A DNA stretch of 64,000 bases. It comes from an uncultured Hyphomicrobiales bacterium. Lineage in GTDB: Bacteria > Pseudomonadota > Alphaproteobacteria > Rhizobiales > Xanthobacteraceae. Positions 1 through 9,326 of the stretch are shown piece by piece; position 1 is the stretch's first letter, and each line of letters opens with the position of its first letter. The notes beneath the pieces were generated by a model. The model did not search any database. It saw only the letters and a list, made by a program, of their open reading frames with translations, and was not told where the DNA came from. The stretch covers positions 1 through 64,000 of the forward strand of contig CAIMEA010000204.1 in the NCBI GenBank assembly GCA_903839845.1, read 5' to 3'. Position numbers and translations under genes: made by a program.

Positions 1-11
1 CATAAAAAACA

Positions 12-40
12 TAAAAAATGCCGGCGCGAAGGCCGGCATC
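12..40 (-). terminator. Rho-independent terminator downstream of infA
   Basis: Hairpin ATGCCGGC...GCCGGCAT followed (minus strand) by a T-run. Confidence 0.8.
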
Positions 41-63
41 TTTTGTCGAAAATTCTGTGGGCG

Positions 64-336
64 CTATCGCCGTCGGAAATTCGGCCGCCGGCTCTGCGGT
101 GAGGGCGAGGGCGCGTCGCCCTTGTGGCGGAAGCTGATGCGCCCGCGCTGCAGGTCATAGGGCGACATTTCCACGATCACGCGGTCACCGACGCCGGTGC
201 GGATGCGGAACTTGCGCATCTTGCCGGCGGTGTAGGCCAGCACCTCGTGCTCGTTATCGAGCTTCACCCGGAAATTCCCGTCCGGCAACACTTCGGTCAC
301 CGTGCCGTCGAATTCCAGCAGTTCTTCCTTCGCCAT
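64..336 (-). CDS. infA: Translation initiation factor IF-1, with basic C-terminal extension
   Basis: [72 protein letters not shown] is a canonical IF-1 OB-fold; followed by a [17 protein letters not shown] tail. Confidence 0.96.
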   Translation of the reverse strand: MAKEELLEFDGTVTEVLPDGNFRVKLDNEHEVLAYTAGKMRKFRIRTGVGDRVIVEMSPYDLQRGRISFRHKGDAPSPSPQSRRPNFRRR

Positions 337-383
337 CCAATTTCTCTCCCGGTCAGCTATCTGCTCGGCCCGCTCTATATCCG

Positions 384-443
384 AAAAAAAGCTCCCGCCC
401 CAGTGCCAAGGCCCTAAGCCAGGGCAAAAGGGCGGGCTTTTTT
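384..443 (-). terminator. Terminator downstream of DEAD-box helicase
   Basis: CCCGCCC/GGGCGGG stem flanked by A7 and T6 tracts (bidirectional appearance). Confidence 0.65.
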
Positions 444-453
444 CCGGAATTCG

Positions 454-1941
454 CTAGCGCGGGGTCCGATTGCCGCCACGCTGCAGAAAGCTAACAGTTC
501 CAATGCTGTTTGGCTCGCCCGGCGAGGCTTCCGCGCGCGGAATCGCCGGGTTATTGCCCTGGCTGCCCCGGCTCGGGCGGCCCTGGTTGCCGCCGTTACG
601 GTTGCCGCCGCCACCGTTGCGATTGCCGCCGCCATGATTCTGGCCATTGCCGTTACCGCCACCGCCATTGCCGCCGAAGCGGCCACGGTTGGGACGGTTC
701 GAGGCCTGGTGATGATCGGCCGGGCGCTGCGCCGGACGGAGGCCGGTGCGCTTGTCGATCGACGGGATGGTGATGCGGATCATGCGCTGGATATCGCGCA
801 GGAAAGCTGCTTCCTCGTGATCGCAGAACGAAATTGCGATGCCGTCGGCGCCGGCGCGCGCGGTGCGGCCGATGCGGTGGACATACGATTCCGGAATGTT
901 CGGCAGGTCGTAGTTGACCACATGGCTGACGCCGTCGACGTCGATGCCGCGGGCGGCGATGTCGGTGGCGACGAGGATACGCAGCTTGCCGTTACGGAAG
1001 TCGGCGAGCACGCGCTCGCGCTGGTTCTGCGACTTGTTGCCGTGGATCGCCTCGGCGCCGAAGCCGGACTTCTGCAAATGGCGGACGACCTTGTCGGCGC
1101 AATGCTTGGTGCGTGTGAACACCAGCACGCGGTCGGTGGTCTCGGTCTTGAGCGTTTCGACCAGCAGATCGTTCTTGGCCGACTTCTCAGTCAGGATGAC
1201 GCGCTGCGCGATGCGGTCAACGGTCGAGGCCTGCGGCGTCACGGCGACGCGCTCCGGGTTTGTCAGCATCGAGTCGGCCAGCTTGGTGATCTCGCCCGGC
1301 ATTGTGGCCGAGAAGAACAAGGTCTGCCGCTCCTTGCGCAGCATCGCGACAACCTTCCGGATGTCGTTGATGAAGCCCATGTCGAGCATGCGGTCGGCTT
1401 CGTCGAGGACGAGGATTTCGACCTGGTTGAGCGTGATCGCGCGCTGGTGCACGAGATCGAGCAGACGGCCCGGCGTGGCGACGAGAACTTCGACGCCATG
1501 CGCGAGGCCGCGGATCTGCCGGTTGATCGGCACGCCGCCGATAGCCAGTTCGATCGCCAGCGGTTTCATGTGCCGGCCATAGGCGCGAAATGAGTCGGCG
1601 ATCTGGCCGGACAGTTCGCGCGTCGGTGACAAAACGAGCACGCGGCAGGACTTGCGTTCCGGGCGCATGCGCTTGGTGTAGAGGTGGTTCAGGATCGGCA
1701 ACGCGAAGGCCGCGGTCTTGCCGGTGCCGGTTTGCGCGATGCCGATGACGTCGCGTCCGGTGAGGACGATCGGAACGGTCTGGGCCTGGATCGGAGTGGG
1801 GGTGACGTAATTCTCTTCGACAAGGGCGCGAAGGATCGGCTCTGCGAGGCCGAAGTCGTTAAATGAGGTCAAAGGTAACTTTCTATATGGCAAGACGGCC
1901 GAATCGCTGAGCGAACCGGCGGTATCGCGGTTTTTTGACAT
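454..1941 (-). CDS. DEAD/DEAH-box RNA helicase with Gly/Asn-rich C-terminus
   Basis: Motifs AQTGTGKT, PTREL, DEAD (VLDEADRMLDMGF), SAT, HRIGRTARAG; start set at MSKNRDTAG rather than the longer ORF (2256), whose extra N-terminus runs through a palindromic repeat. Confidence 0.95.
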   Translation of the reverse strand: MSKNRDTAGSLSDSAVLPYRKLPLTSFNDFGLAEPILRALVEENYVTPTPIQAQTVPIVLTGRDVIGIAQTGTGKTAAFALPILNHLYTKRMRPERKSCRVLVLSPTRELSGQIADSFRAYGRHMKPLAIELAIGGVPINRQIRGLAHGVEVLVATPGRLLDLVHQRAITLNQVEILVLDEADRMLDMGFINDIRKVVAMLRKERQTLFFSATMPGEITKLADSMLTNPERVAVTPQASTVDRIAQRVILTEKSAKNDLLVETLKTETTDRVLVFTRTKHCADKVVRHLQKSGFGAEAIHGNKSQNQRERVLADFRNGKLRILVATDIAARGIDVDGVSHVVNYDLPNIPESYVHRIGRTARAGADGIAISFCDHEEAAFLRDIQRMIRITIPSIDKRTGLRPAQRPADHHQASNRPNRGRFGGNGGGGNGNGQNHGGGNRNGGGGNRNGGNQGRPSRGSQGNNPAIPRAEASPGEPNSIGTVSFLQRGGNRTPR

Positions 1942-2154
1942 CCCGCGTTGCCAGGGCTGTCGCTTATTCAGGAAATCGAATGGGCGGGGCGAAATTCGTA
2001 GAAGGAAGTTCGTGCACGCAGCCCGCAAACCCCAATTCTTGAAACTTTCAAGGTCGGGTCGTTCATTCGCAAGGTTCATATGACAGGGGTCGGTGGTCTT
2101 TTCAAGGCAAGTTCCGGCTTTATTGCCCGGATTGATGAATAAAGCCCAATTTCT

Positions 2155-2245
2155 GTCATTCCGGGGCGGCCCATCTGGGGCCGAACCCGGAATCCAGCTC
2201 TGGATTCCGGGTTCGCTCGCCTTTCGGCTCGCGCCCCGGAATGAC
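2155..2245. repeat. Cloverleaf-like palindromic intergenic element
   Basis: Outer arms GTCATTCCGGGGCG/CGCCCCGGAATGAC enclosing CGAACCCGGAATCCA-gctc-TGGATTCCGGGTTCG and smaller hairpins. Confidence 0.85.
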
Positions 2246-2318
2246 GGGGGTGACAACCCCTGGCCAATCGGGGAATGTCTGCCCCCGCACCGAAGTATCG
2301 AGAGCCGGAGCTGCCATT

Positions 2319-3512
2319 ATGACGTTTCCCCGGGCTTCAGAGGCCCTGTCCCGCTTTACTGTGCTCGATCTGACCCGCGTCCGCTCCGGCCCGACCTGCG
2401 TACGCCAGCTCGCCGACTGGGGCGCCAACGTCATCAAGATCGAGACGCCGGCGCATCTGGAAAAGGGCGAGGGGCCGGGCGGGCCGCGCAACAATGCCGA
2501 CTTCCAGAACTTGCATCGGAACAAGCGCAGCATCACCCTGGATCTAAAATCGCCGCGGGGCCTGGCCGCGTTCAAGAGACTGGTCGAAAAAGCCGACGTC
2601 GTCGTTGAGAACTTCCGCCCCGACGTGAAGGACCGCCTCGGCATCGCCTATGAGGACCTCAAGAAGGTCAACAAGCGCATCGTGCTCGCCAGCATTTCCG
2701 GTTTTGGTCAGGACGGGCCCTATGCCGGCCGTCCGGGCTTCGACCAGATCGCGCAAGGCATGGGCGGGCTGATGTCGATCACCGGCGAACCGGGCCGTGG
2801 GCCGATGCGCGTCGGCATTCCGGTCGCCGATCTTTGCGCCGGCCTGTTCGCCGCGCTCGGTATCCAGACCGCGCTGCTCGAGCGCGAAGTCTCCGGCGAG
2901 GGCCAATGGGTCAACACCTCGCTGCTGCAGGCGCAGATATTCATGCTCGATTTCCAGGCGGCGCGCTGGCTGCAGATGGGCGAGGTCGCCAAGCAGGCCG
3001 GCAACAATCACCCGACCTCGATACCGACCGGCGTGTTCAAGACCAAGGATGGCCACATCAACATCGCCTCGACCGGCCAGGTGATGTGGGAACGGTTGTG
3101 CAAATCAATCGGGCTACCCGAGCTGATCGACCATCCCGACTACAAGACCGGCGCGCTGCGCTCGAAGAATCGCGATGCGATCAATGCCGCGCTCGAGGCC
3201 AAGACCATCGCGAGATCAAGCGCCGAATGGATCGACCTGTTCGAGCAGGCCGGCGTGCCGTCAGGCCCGATCTACAACATCGATCAGGTCTTCGCCGACG
3301 AGCAGGTCAAGCATCTCGGCATCGCGCAGGATGCGAAAAAGCCGAACGGCGAAACGCAGACTTTCGTCGGCCAGCCCTTCGCGCTGTCGCGCACGCCGAG
3401 CAAAATCGTCGCCACGCCGCCGGAACAAGGCCAGCACACCGACGAAGTGTTCAAGGAATTCGGATTTGCCGACGACGAAATCGCCGCGCTGCACGCGGCG
3501 AAAGCAGTTTGA
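2319..3512 (+). CDS. CaiB/BaiF family (class III) CoA-transferase
   Basis: VLDLTRVRSGPTCVRQLADWGANVIKIE, GFGQDGPYAGRPGFDQIAQGMGG family signatures. Confidence 0.92.
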   Translation: MTFPRASEALSRFTVLDLTRVRSGPTCVRQLADWGANVIKIETPAHLEKGEGPGGPRNNADFQNLHRNKRSITLDLKSPRGLAAFKRLVEKADVVVENFRPDVKDRLGIAYEDLKKVNKRIVLASISGFGQDGPYAGRPGFDQIAQGMGGLMSITGEPGRGPMRVGIPVADLCAGLFAALGIQTALLEREVSGEGQWVNTSLLQAQIFMLDFQAARWLQMGEVAKQAGNNHPTSIPTGVFKTKDGHINIASTGQVMWERLCKSIGLPELIDHPDYKTGALRSKNRDAINAALEAKTIARSSAEWIDLFEQAGVPSGPIYNIDQVFADEQVKHLGIAQDAKKPNGETQTFVGQPFALSRTPSKIVATPPEQGQHTDEVFKEFGFADDEIAALHAAKAV

Positions 3513-3540
3513 CGGCTCAAGTCAGCGAAGGAATAAAACA

Positions 3541-4341
3541 ATGAACGCGCCTGTGAAGACCGACAAGATGCTGTCCCGCAAAGAGGGGCAGGTCGGCTAT
3601 CTGACCTTCAACAATCCGGAAAAGCACAACGCCGTGTCGCTTGAAATGTGGGAAGCCGCCGAAGGCTTTCTCGACGAATTCAAGAACGACCGGAACATCC
3701 GCGTCGTGGTGGTCAACGGCGCCGGCGGCAAAGCCTTCGTGTCGGGCGCTGACATTTCCAAATTCGAAAAGGAGCGCTCCGACAAGGAAACCTCCGACCG
3801 CTACAACGAAGCGGTGGATCGCGCCTATGGCGCCTTCTACAGCTTTCCGAAGCCGACCATCGCCATGATCCGCGGCTACTGCATCGGCGGCGGCGTCGGT
3901 CTGGCGCTGAGCTGCGACCTGCGGATCTGCACCGAGGGCTCGAAATTCGCGGTGCCCGCGGCCAAGCTCTCCATCGGCTACCGCTATGCCGGCCTGAAAA
4001 AACTTGTCGACGTTGTCGGCCCGGCCTTCGCCAAGGAAATCTTCTACACCGCGCGGCAGTTCACCGCGCAAGAAGCCTTGATGATGGGTCTGGTCAATCG
4101 CGTGCTGCCGGACGGCGAGTTCGACGCCTACGTCAAGGATTACGCCGAGACCATTGCCGGCAATGCGCCGCTCAGCGTCGATTCGGTCAAATTCATTGTC
4201 GGTCAAATCCTCACCGACGAGAGCAAACGCGATCTCGCCAAGGCTGAAGAGATGGTGCAGGCCTGCTTTGCGTCCAACGATTTCAAGGAAGGCCGCACCG
4301 CCTTCATGGAAAAGCGCAAGCCGAAGTTCACCGGCACCTGA
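3541..4341 (+). CDS. Enoyl-CoA hydratase/isomerase (crotonase) family protein
   Basis: VSGADISKFEKER, IRGYCIGGGVGLALSCDLRI crotonase signatures; start at MNAPVKTDK. Confidence 0.93.
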   Translation: MNAPVKTDKMLSRKEGQVGYLTFNNPEKHNAVSLEMWEAAEGFLDEFKNDRNIRVVVVNGAGGKAFVSGADISKFEKERSDKETSDRYNEAVDRAYGAFYSFPKPTIAMIRGYCIGGGVGLALSCDLRICTEGSKFAVPAAKLSIGYRYAGLKKLVDVVGPAFAKEIFYTARQFTAQEALMMGLVNRVLPDGEFDAYVKDYAETIAGNAPLSVDSVKFIVGQILTDESKRDLAKAEEMVQACFASNDFKEGRTAFMEKRKPKFTGT

Positions 4342-4453
4342 ACGCGACGCCGCATTGCTGCACTGCAAGCCGAGGCCTGCCCGCCGGGGTGGCCGCTTTC
4401 GGCTGAAAGTGCTATCTGACCGACATAATTATCGTTGTCCCCACGAGGTCCCC

Positions 4454-5881
4454 ATGTATTCCGATCTGAAACTTTATATCGACGGCCAATGGCTGAATGG
4501 CGAAGGCCGCAAGGGCGAAGACGTCATCAACCCGGCGACCGGCAAGGTGCTTGGCCAGTTGCCGCACGCCAGCAAGTCCGATCTCGACAGTGCGCTCGGC
4601 GCCGCCCAGAAGGGCTTTCAGGTCTGGAAGAATACCTCGGCCTACGATCGCGCCAAGATCATGCGCAAGGCCGCCGATTTGTTGCGTGAGCGCGTCGAGC
4701 ACGTCGCCACCGCGCAGACCATGGAGCAGGGCAAGTCGATCAACGAATCGCGCATCGAGGTCATGACCTCGGCCGACATCATCGACTGGTATGCCGAGGA
4801 AGGCCGCCGCGCTTATGGCCGCATCGTGCCTGGCCGCGGCAAGGGCGTGCGCCAGATCGTGCTGCAGGAGCCGGTCGGTGTCGTTGCCGCCTTCACGCCG
4901 TGGAATTTCCCGACGCTGACGCCGGTGCGCAAGATCGCCGGCGCGCTCGCCGCCGGTTGCTCGATCATCATCAAGGCGTCGGAAGAAACCCCGGCGGGCT
5001 GTTATGAACTGGTCAAGTGCTTCGCCGATGCCGGCCTGCCGGCCGGCGTTCTCAATCTGGTGTTCGGCGTCCCGGCGCAGATTTCGGAGCACCTCGTCGC
5101 CTCCGATATCGTGCGCAAGATTTCCTTCACCGGCTCGATCCCCGTCGGCAAGCATCTTGCCGGTTTGGCCGCCAAGGGCATGAAGCGCGCCACCATGGAG
5201 TTGGGCGGTCACTCGCCGGTCGTCGTGTTCGACGATTACGATCCGGAAAAGGCCGCCGACATCATCTCGGCATTCAAGTATCGCAACGCCGGCCAGGTCT
5301 GCATTTCGCCGACGCGCTTTTATGTGCAGGAGAAGGGCTATAACAAGTTCGTTGCCCGCTTCACCGAATACGCGAAAAATCTCAAGCTCGGCGACGGCCT
5401 CGAAAAAGGGACGACGCTCGGGCCTTTGGCCAATCCGCGTCGGCTCGACGCGATGGAATCCTTCGTCAACGATGCCAAGGCGCGCGGCGGCAAGATCCAG
5501 ACCGGTGGCAACCGGCACGGCAATCAGGGCTTCTTCTTCGAGCCGACCGTCATCACCGATGTGCCGGACGACAGCAAGATCATGACCGAGGAGCCGTTCG
5601 GGCCGGTGGCGCCGATCGTGCCGTTCAAGACCTTCGACGAAGTCGTGCAGCGCGCCAACTCGCTGCAGTTCGGTCTGGCTGCCTACACCTTCACCAATTC
5701 GAGTTCGCAGGCGATTGCCATCGGCGATGCCATCCAGTCCGGCATGGTCGGCGTCAACAGCGTCGCCATCTCGACGCCGGAAACGCCGTTCGGCGGCATC
5801 AAGGAATCCGGTTATGGCTCCGAAGGCGGCATCGAAGGCTTGCAGGCTTATATGAACACGAAGTTCATCAGCCAGGCGTAA
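4454..5881 (+). CDS. NAD(P)-dependent aldehyde dehydrogenase, succinate-semialdehyde dehydrogenase-like
   Basis: PWNFP, MELGGHSPVVVFDDYDPE, GQVCISPTRFYV ALDH motifs; start at MYSDLKLYIDGQW. Confidence 0.93.
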   Translation: MYSDLKLYIDGQWLNGEGRKGEDVINPATGKVLGQLPHASKSDLDSALGAAQKGFQVWKNTSAYDRAKIMRKAADLLRERVEHVATAQTMEQGKSINESRIEVMTSADIIDWYAEEGRRAYGRIVPGRGKGVRQIVLQEPVGVVAAFTPWNFPTLTPVRKIAGALAAGCSIIIKASEETPAGCYELVKCFADAGLPAGVLNLVFGVPAQISEHLVASDIVRKISFTGSIPVGKHLAGLAAKGMKRATMELGGHSPVVVFDDYDPEKAADIISAFKYRNAGQVCISPTRFYVQEKGYNKFVARFTEYAKNLKLGDGLEKGTTLGPLANPRRLDAMESFVNDAKARGGKIQTGGNRHGNQGFFFEPTVITDVPDDSKIMTEEPFGPVAPIVPFKTFDEVVQRANSLQFGLAAYTFTNSSSQAIAIGDAIQSGMVGVNSVAISTPETPFGGIKESGYGSEGGIEGLQAYMNTKFISQA

Positions 5882-5907
5882 GCTTCTCTCTCATTTGAAA
5901 TGAAATA

Positions 5908-5934
5908 GGCCGGGGGCAAACCCCGGCCTTTTGT
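5908..5934 (+). terminator. Rho-independent terminator after aldehyde dehydrogenase
   Basis: GGCCGGGG-gcaaa-CCCCGGCC followed by TTTTGTT. Confidence 0.8.
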
Positions 5935-5937
5935 TAT

Positions 5938-5963
5938 GTCGTCCCCGCTTGCGCGGGGACGAC
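5938..5963. repeat. Short palindrome (GTCGTCCCCGC family)
   Basis: Perfect 11-bp arms GTCGTCCCCGC-TTGC-GCGGGGACGAC. Confidence 0.85.
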
Positions 5964-5965
5964 AG

Positions 5966-8293
5966 TTATCCCGCCAGCCCTTTTTGCACCGCTTCCCACA
6001 CCTTCGACGGCGTCGCCGGCATTTCCATGTGATCGGCTGCGCCGTTCGGGATGGCATTCGAGATCGCATTCATCACCGCGGCGATGGCCGCCGTCGTGCC
6101 GGCCTCACCGGTGCCCTTGACGCCGAGCGGGTTGGTCGTCGCCGGTGTGATGTGCGTCGCCTCGCGAAGTTCAATCGGCATGTCATGGGCGCGCGGCATG
6201 CCGTAATCCATGAACGAGCCGGTGACCAGCTGGCCGCTCACCGAATCGTACACCGCGTTCTCGGTCAAGGCCTGGCCGAGGCCGTTGGCGATCGAGCCCT
6301 GCACCTGGCCTTCGACGACGATCTTGTCGAGCATGTTGCCGCAGTCGTCGACCGCCGTATAGGTGACGATGTCAAACTTGCCGGTGTCGGGATCGATCTC
6401 GATCTCGGCGATGTGGCAGCCATTGGGAAACGTCAAAGGCGCTTCCGCCTTGTCTTTGGTGTCGAGGGTCTCGCCCATTTCCTTGGCGCGGCGCGCGGTA
6501 TCGAACAGCGAAATCCTGCGGTCGGTGCCGACCACTTCGAAGCCGCCATTCCTGAATTGAATGTCGGACTCGGAGGTCTCCAGCGCCGCGGCGGCGATCT
6601 TCTTGCCCTTAGCCAGCATCGCGTCGGCGGTGACGACGATGGCCGAGCCCGCGCACATCGCCGAGCGCGAGCCGACCGAGGCGAAGCCGGTCAGGCCCAT
6701 ATCGGTGTCGCCGTGCCGGTGTTCGATGGTCTTCGCATCGATGCCGAGCTTGTGCGCCAGCATGCGGCCGAACACGGTGGCGTGGCTCTGGCCGGTCGAT
6801 TGCACGTTGCAGCCGAGGATCAGTTTCTCGCCGCCGGGAAAGCCGATCGACGCGGTTTCCATCGGCATCGCGCCGGCATGCTCCAGCATGCAGGAAACGC
6901 CGATGCCGCGCAGCTTCTTGCGTTTCGCCGCCTCGCGCTTGCGCTTGGCGAAATTGTCATAGTCGGCGAGCTTGAGCGCCTTGTCGACGATGCCGGGGAA
7001 GTCGCCAGAGTCGTATGTATTGATCGGCGTCTTGAACGGCATTTTTGACGCCGGGATCAAATTCTTTTTGCGCAAGCGCACCGGGTCCATCTTCAGAAGG
7101 CGCGCGGCTTCCTCAACCGCGCGTTCCAGCGCGTAATTCGCCTCGGGGCGGCCGGCGCCGCGATACGGTCCGATGGCAATCGTGTTGGAAAAATAGCAGG
7201 CGACGCCGATATCGATCTTTCCAATACTGTACATGCCGGGCAGGCAGCGAGCGAAATTGTTGGTGTTGATGTTGACGCCGGCGGTCGAGACATAGGCGCC
7301 CTGGTTGCAGATGTGGCGCACGCGCAGCGCGACGAACTTGCCGTTGTCGTCGCAGGCGAGTTCGACATGGGTGACGGTATCGCGCGCCTGCGTGTCGGTG
7401 ACGAAGGCTTCCGCGCGCGTCGACTGCCAGTGCACCGGCCGGCCTAGTTTTTTCGCCCCGACCAGCACCGCGATATATTCCGGATAGACCGGGGTCTTCA
7501 TGCCGAAGGCGCCGCCGACATCCTCGGTGATGACGCGCAATTTTTCGTTCGGCACGCCCATGATCGAGGCGGCCTGGCCGCGCAGCGAATCTGCGCCCTG
7601 CGAGCAGGCATAGAGCGTGTAGCTGTCGGCTGTCTTGTCATAGACGCCGGTCGAGCCGCGCGTTTCCATCGAGGCCACCACCATGCGCTGGTTGGTGACG
7701 GAGACTTTCGCCACATGCGCCGCCTTGGCGATGAGGGCATCGACCTCGCGCTCGTTGTCGTCGCTCGGCACCGGACCGGCCCAGTCAACGCAGAGATTGC
7801 CGGGGACGTCCGCGTAAAGCTGGGTCTTGCCCTTCATCGCGGTGTCGAGATCGACCACCGCCGGCAATTCCTCGTAGTCGACCTGCACCAGATCGGCGGC
7901 GTCCTGCGCCTGCGCGGTCGTCTCGGCCACCACCATCGCCACCGGATCGCCGCCATGCATGACCTTGTCGCCGCATAAAGCCGGGCGGAACGGCATCGGC
8001 ATCTTGACGCCGCCACGGCCGACCACCGGCGGGTGACGCGAGATGCTGCCGATATTCATCGCTTTGAGGTCCTCAGCGGTGATCACCGCCAGCACGCTCT
8101 TCGCGCGCAGCGCCTCGTCGGTGTTGACCGACTTGATGCGCGCATGCGCGTGCGGCGAGCGCACGAACACGGCGTAAGCCTGGTTCGGCAAGCGCGGATC
8201 GTCGGCGAAGCGTCCCTGGCCGCGCACCAGCGCATCGTCCTCGACGCGTGGTTCGCTTTTGTTGCGGGCGGGGGCGGCGGTCGCTGATGTCAT
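5966..8293 (-). CDS. Xanthine dehydrogenase/CO dehydrogenase family molybdopterin-binding subunit (form II-like)
   Basis: DDPRLPNQAYAVFVRSPHAHARI, EDVGGAFGMK, PYRGAGRPEANYALERAVEEAAR, KGTGEAGTTAAIAAVMNA. Confidence 0.93.
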   Translation of the reverse strand: MTSATAAPARNKSEPRVEDDALVRGQGRFADDPRLPNQAYAVFVRSPHAHARIKSVNTDEALRAKSVLAVITAEDLKAMNIGSISRHPPVVGRGGVKMPMPFRPALCGDKVMHGGDPVAMVVAETTAQAQDAADLVQVDYEELPAVVDLDTAMKGKTQLYADVPGNLCVDWAGPVPSDDNEREVDALIAKAAHVAKVSVTNQRMVVASMETRGSTGVYDKTADSYTLYACSQGADSLRGQAASIMGVPNEKLRVITEDVGGAFGMKTPVYPEYIAVLVGAKKLGRPVHWQSTRAEAFVTDTQARDTVTHVELACDDNGKFVALRVRHICNQGAYVSTAGVNINTNNFARCLPGMYSIGKIDIGVACYFSNTIAIGPYRGAGRPEANYALERAVEEAARLLKMDPVRLRKKNLIPASKMPFKTPINTYDSGDFPGIVDKALKLADYDNFAKRKREAAKRKKLRGIGVSCMLEHAGAMPMETASIGFPGGEKLILGCNVQSTGQSHATVFGRMLAHKLGIDAKTIEHRHGDTDMGLTGFASVGSRSAMCAGSAIVVTADAMLAKGKKIAAAALETSESDIQFRNGGFEVVGTDRRISLFDTARRAKEMGETLDTKDKAEAPLTFPNGCHIAEIEIDPDTGKFDIVTYTAVDDCGNMLDKIVVEGQVQGSIANGLGQALTENAVYDSVSGQLVTGSFMDYGMPRAHDMPIELREATHITPATTNPLGVKGTGEAGTTAAIAAVMNAISNAIPNGAADHMEMPATPSKVWEAVQKGLAG

Positions 8294-8397
8294 GAGGGCA
8301 TCCTGTCGAAACGCGAAAGGGACGGCTTTTATAACTTAATCCGTGCGAGGCGACAGGGGGCGCATGTTTCAAGCCGCGAAATTATGCGGCAGTGGGC

Positions 8398-9294
8398 CTA
8401 ATCCCGCGTCGGCCTGAACGGCCAGACCAGTTGCTGCACGAAGCCCGGCGGCATTGCTTCCTTGATGCCGATATCGGCCGGCGGCCGGTAGTCGCGCGAA
8501 TTGTAATAGGTGCCGAACACATGGTCCCAGAGCATGATGTTTTCGGAGTAATTCTTGTTGCCTTCGCGCAGTTCCTTGCTGTGATGCCAGCGGTGCAGCT
8601 CCGGCGTGTTGAACCACCAGGACAGCGCGCCGAAGCGCATGTCGACATTGCAATGCGTCATCATGCCGATGAAGGCGGTGATCGCCGACAGCCAGGTCAG
8701 CACTTCCATCGGCGCGCCGAGCGCCAGCAGGATGGCCATGCCGATCAGGATGCTCTTGAAGCTGTCGACGAAATGAAACCGGCCGGTATTGACGATCCAC
8801 AGCCGCGTCACGCTGTGATGCACGGCGTGGAAGCGCCACAGCCACGGCCATTCATGCGCGATGCGGTGCGCCCAGTAGAAACCGAATTCGGCGACGATGA
8901 CAGCGAGCACGGCTTGCGCCGCCATCGGCCACGACCGCGGCCATATGCCGTAGCCGGGCTCCGACACCGGCGTGATGTAAACGGTGAGCCCGATTACCGC
9001 GCTGAAGATCACCAGCGACTGCACCACGCCCTTCGAGGTCAGCGTATGCGCGATATTGGCGAAGGTCTGCCCGTCATTCTCGTTCCAGGCGCGCTCGTAC
9101 GGCATTGTCTGTTCCAGTGTGTACAGGCAGATGGCGAGAAACGCATAGGCAATGTTGAAGAGCAGCGCCGGGTGATCGACGGTAAAGCCATAAGCCGAGA
9201 TACCGATGCAGATCGCCAGCAGGCCCGGCCATGCGGTCCAGGCAATGACGGTGCGAAGCGCCGACGGCGCCGGGACGATCGATGAATCGCTCAT
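8398..9294 (-). CDS. Sterol desaturase/fatty acid hydroxylase family membrane protein
   Basis: His-box pattern WAHRIAHEWPWLWRFHAVHHS and HRWHHSKELREGNKNY. Confidence 0.9.
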   Translation of the reverse strand: MSDSSIVPAPSALRTVIAWTAWPGLLAICIGISAYGFTVDHPALLFNIAYAFLAICLYTLEQTMPYERAWNENDGQTFANIAHTLTSKGVVQSLVIFSAVIGLTVYITPVSEPGYGIWPRSWPMAAQAVLAVIVAEFGFYWAHRIAHEWPWLWRFHAVHHSVTRLWIVNTGRFHFVDSFKSILIGMAILLALGAPMEVLTWLSAITAFIGMMTHCNVDMRFGALSWWFNTPELHRWHHSKELREGNKNYSENIMLWDHVFGTYYNSRDYRPPADIGIKEAMPPGFVQQLVWPFRPTRD

Positions 9295-9326
9295 CCGGCG
9301 AATTTAATGCAGCAGGCGCGCCGGCG

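Noticed and set aside
5966-8293. Assignment as true aerobic CO dehydrogenase (CoxL)
   Set aside because: Active-site region reads PYRGAGR (form II-like), not AYRCSFR, and CoxM/CoxS are absent
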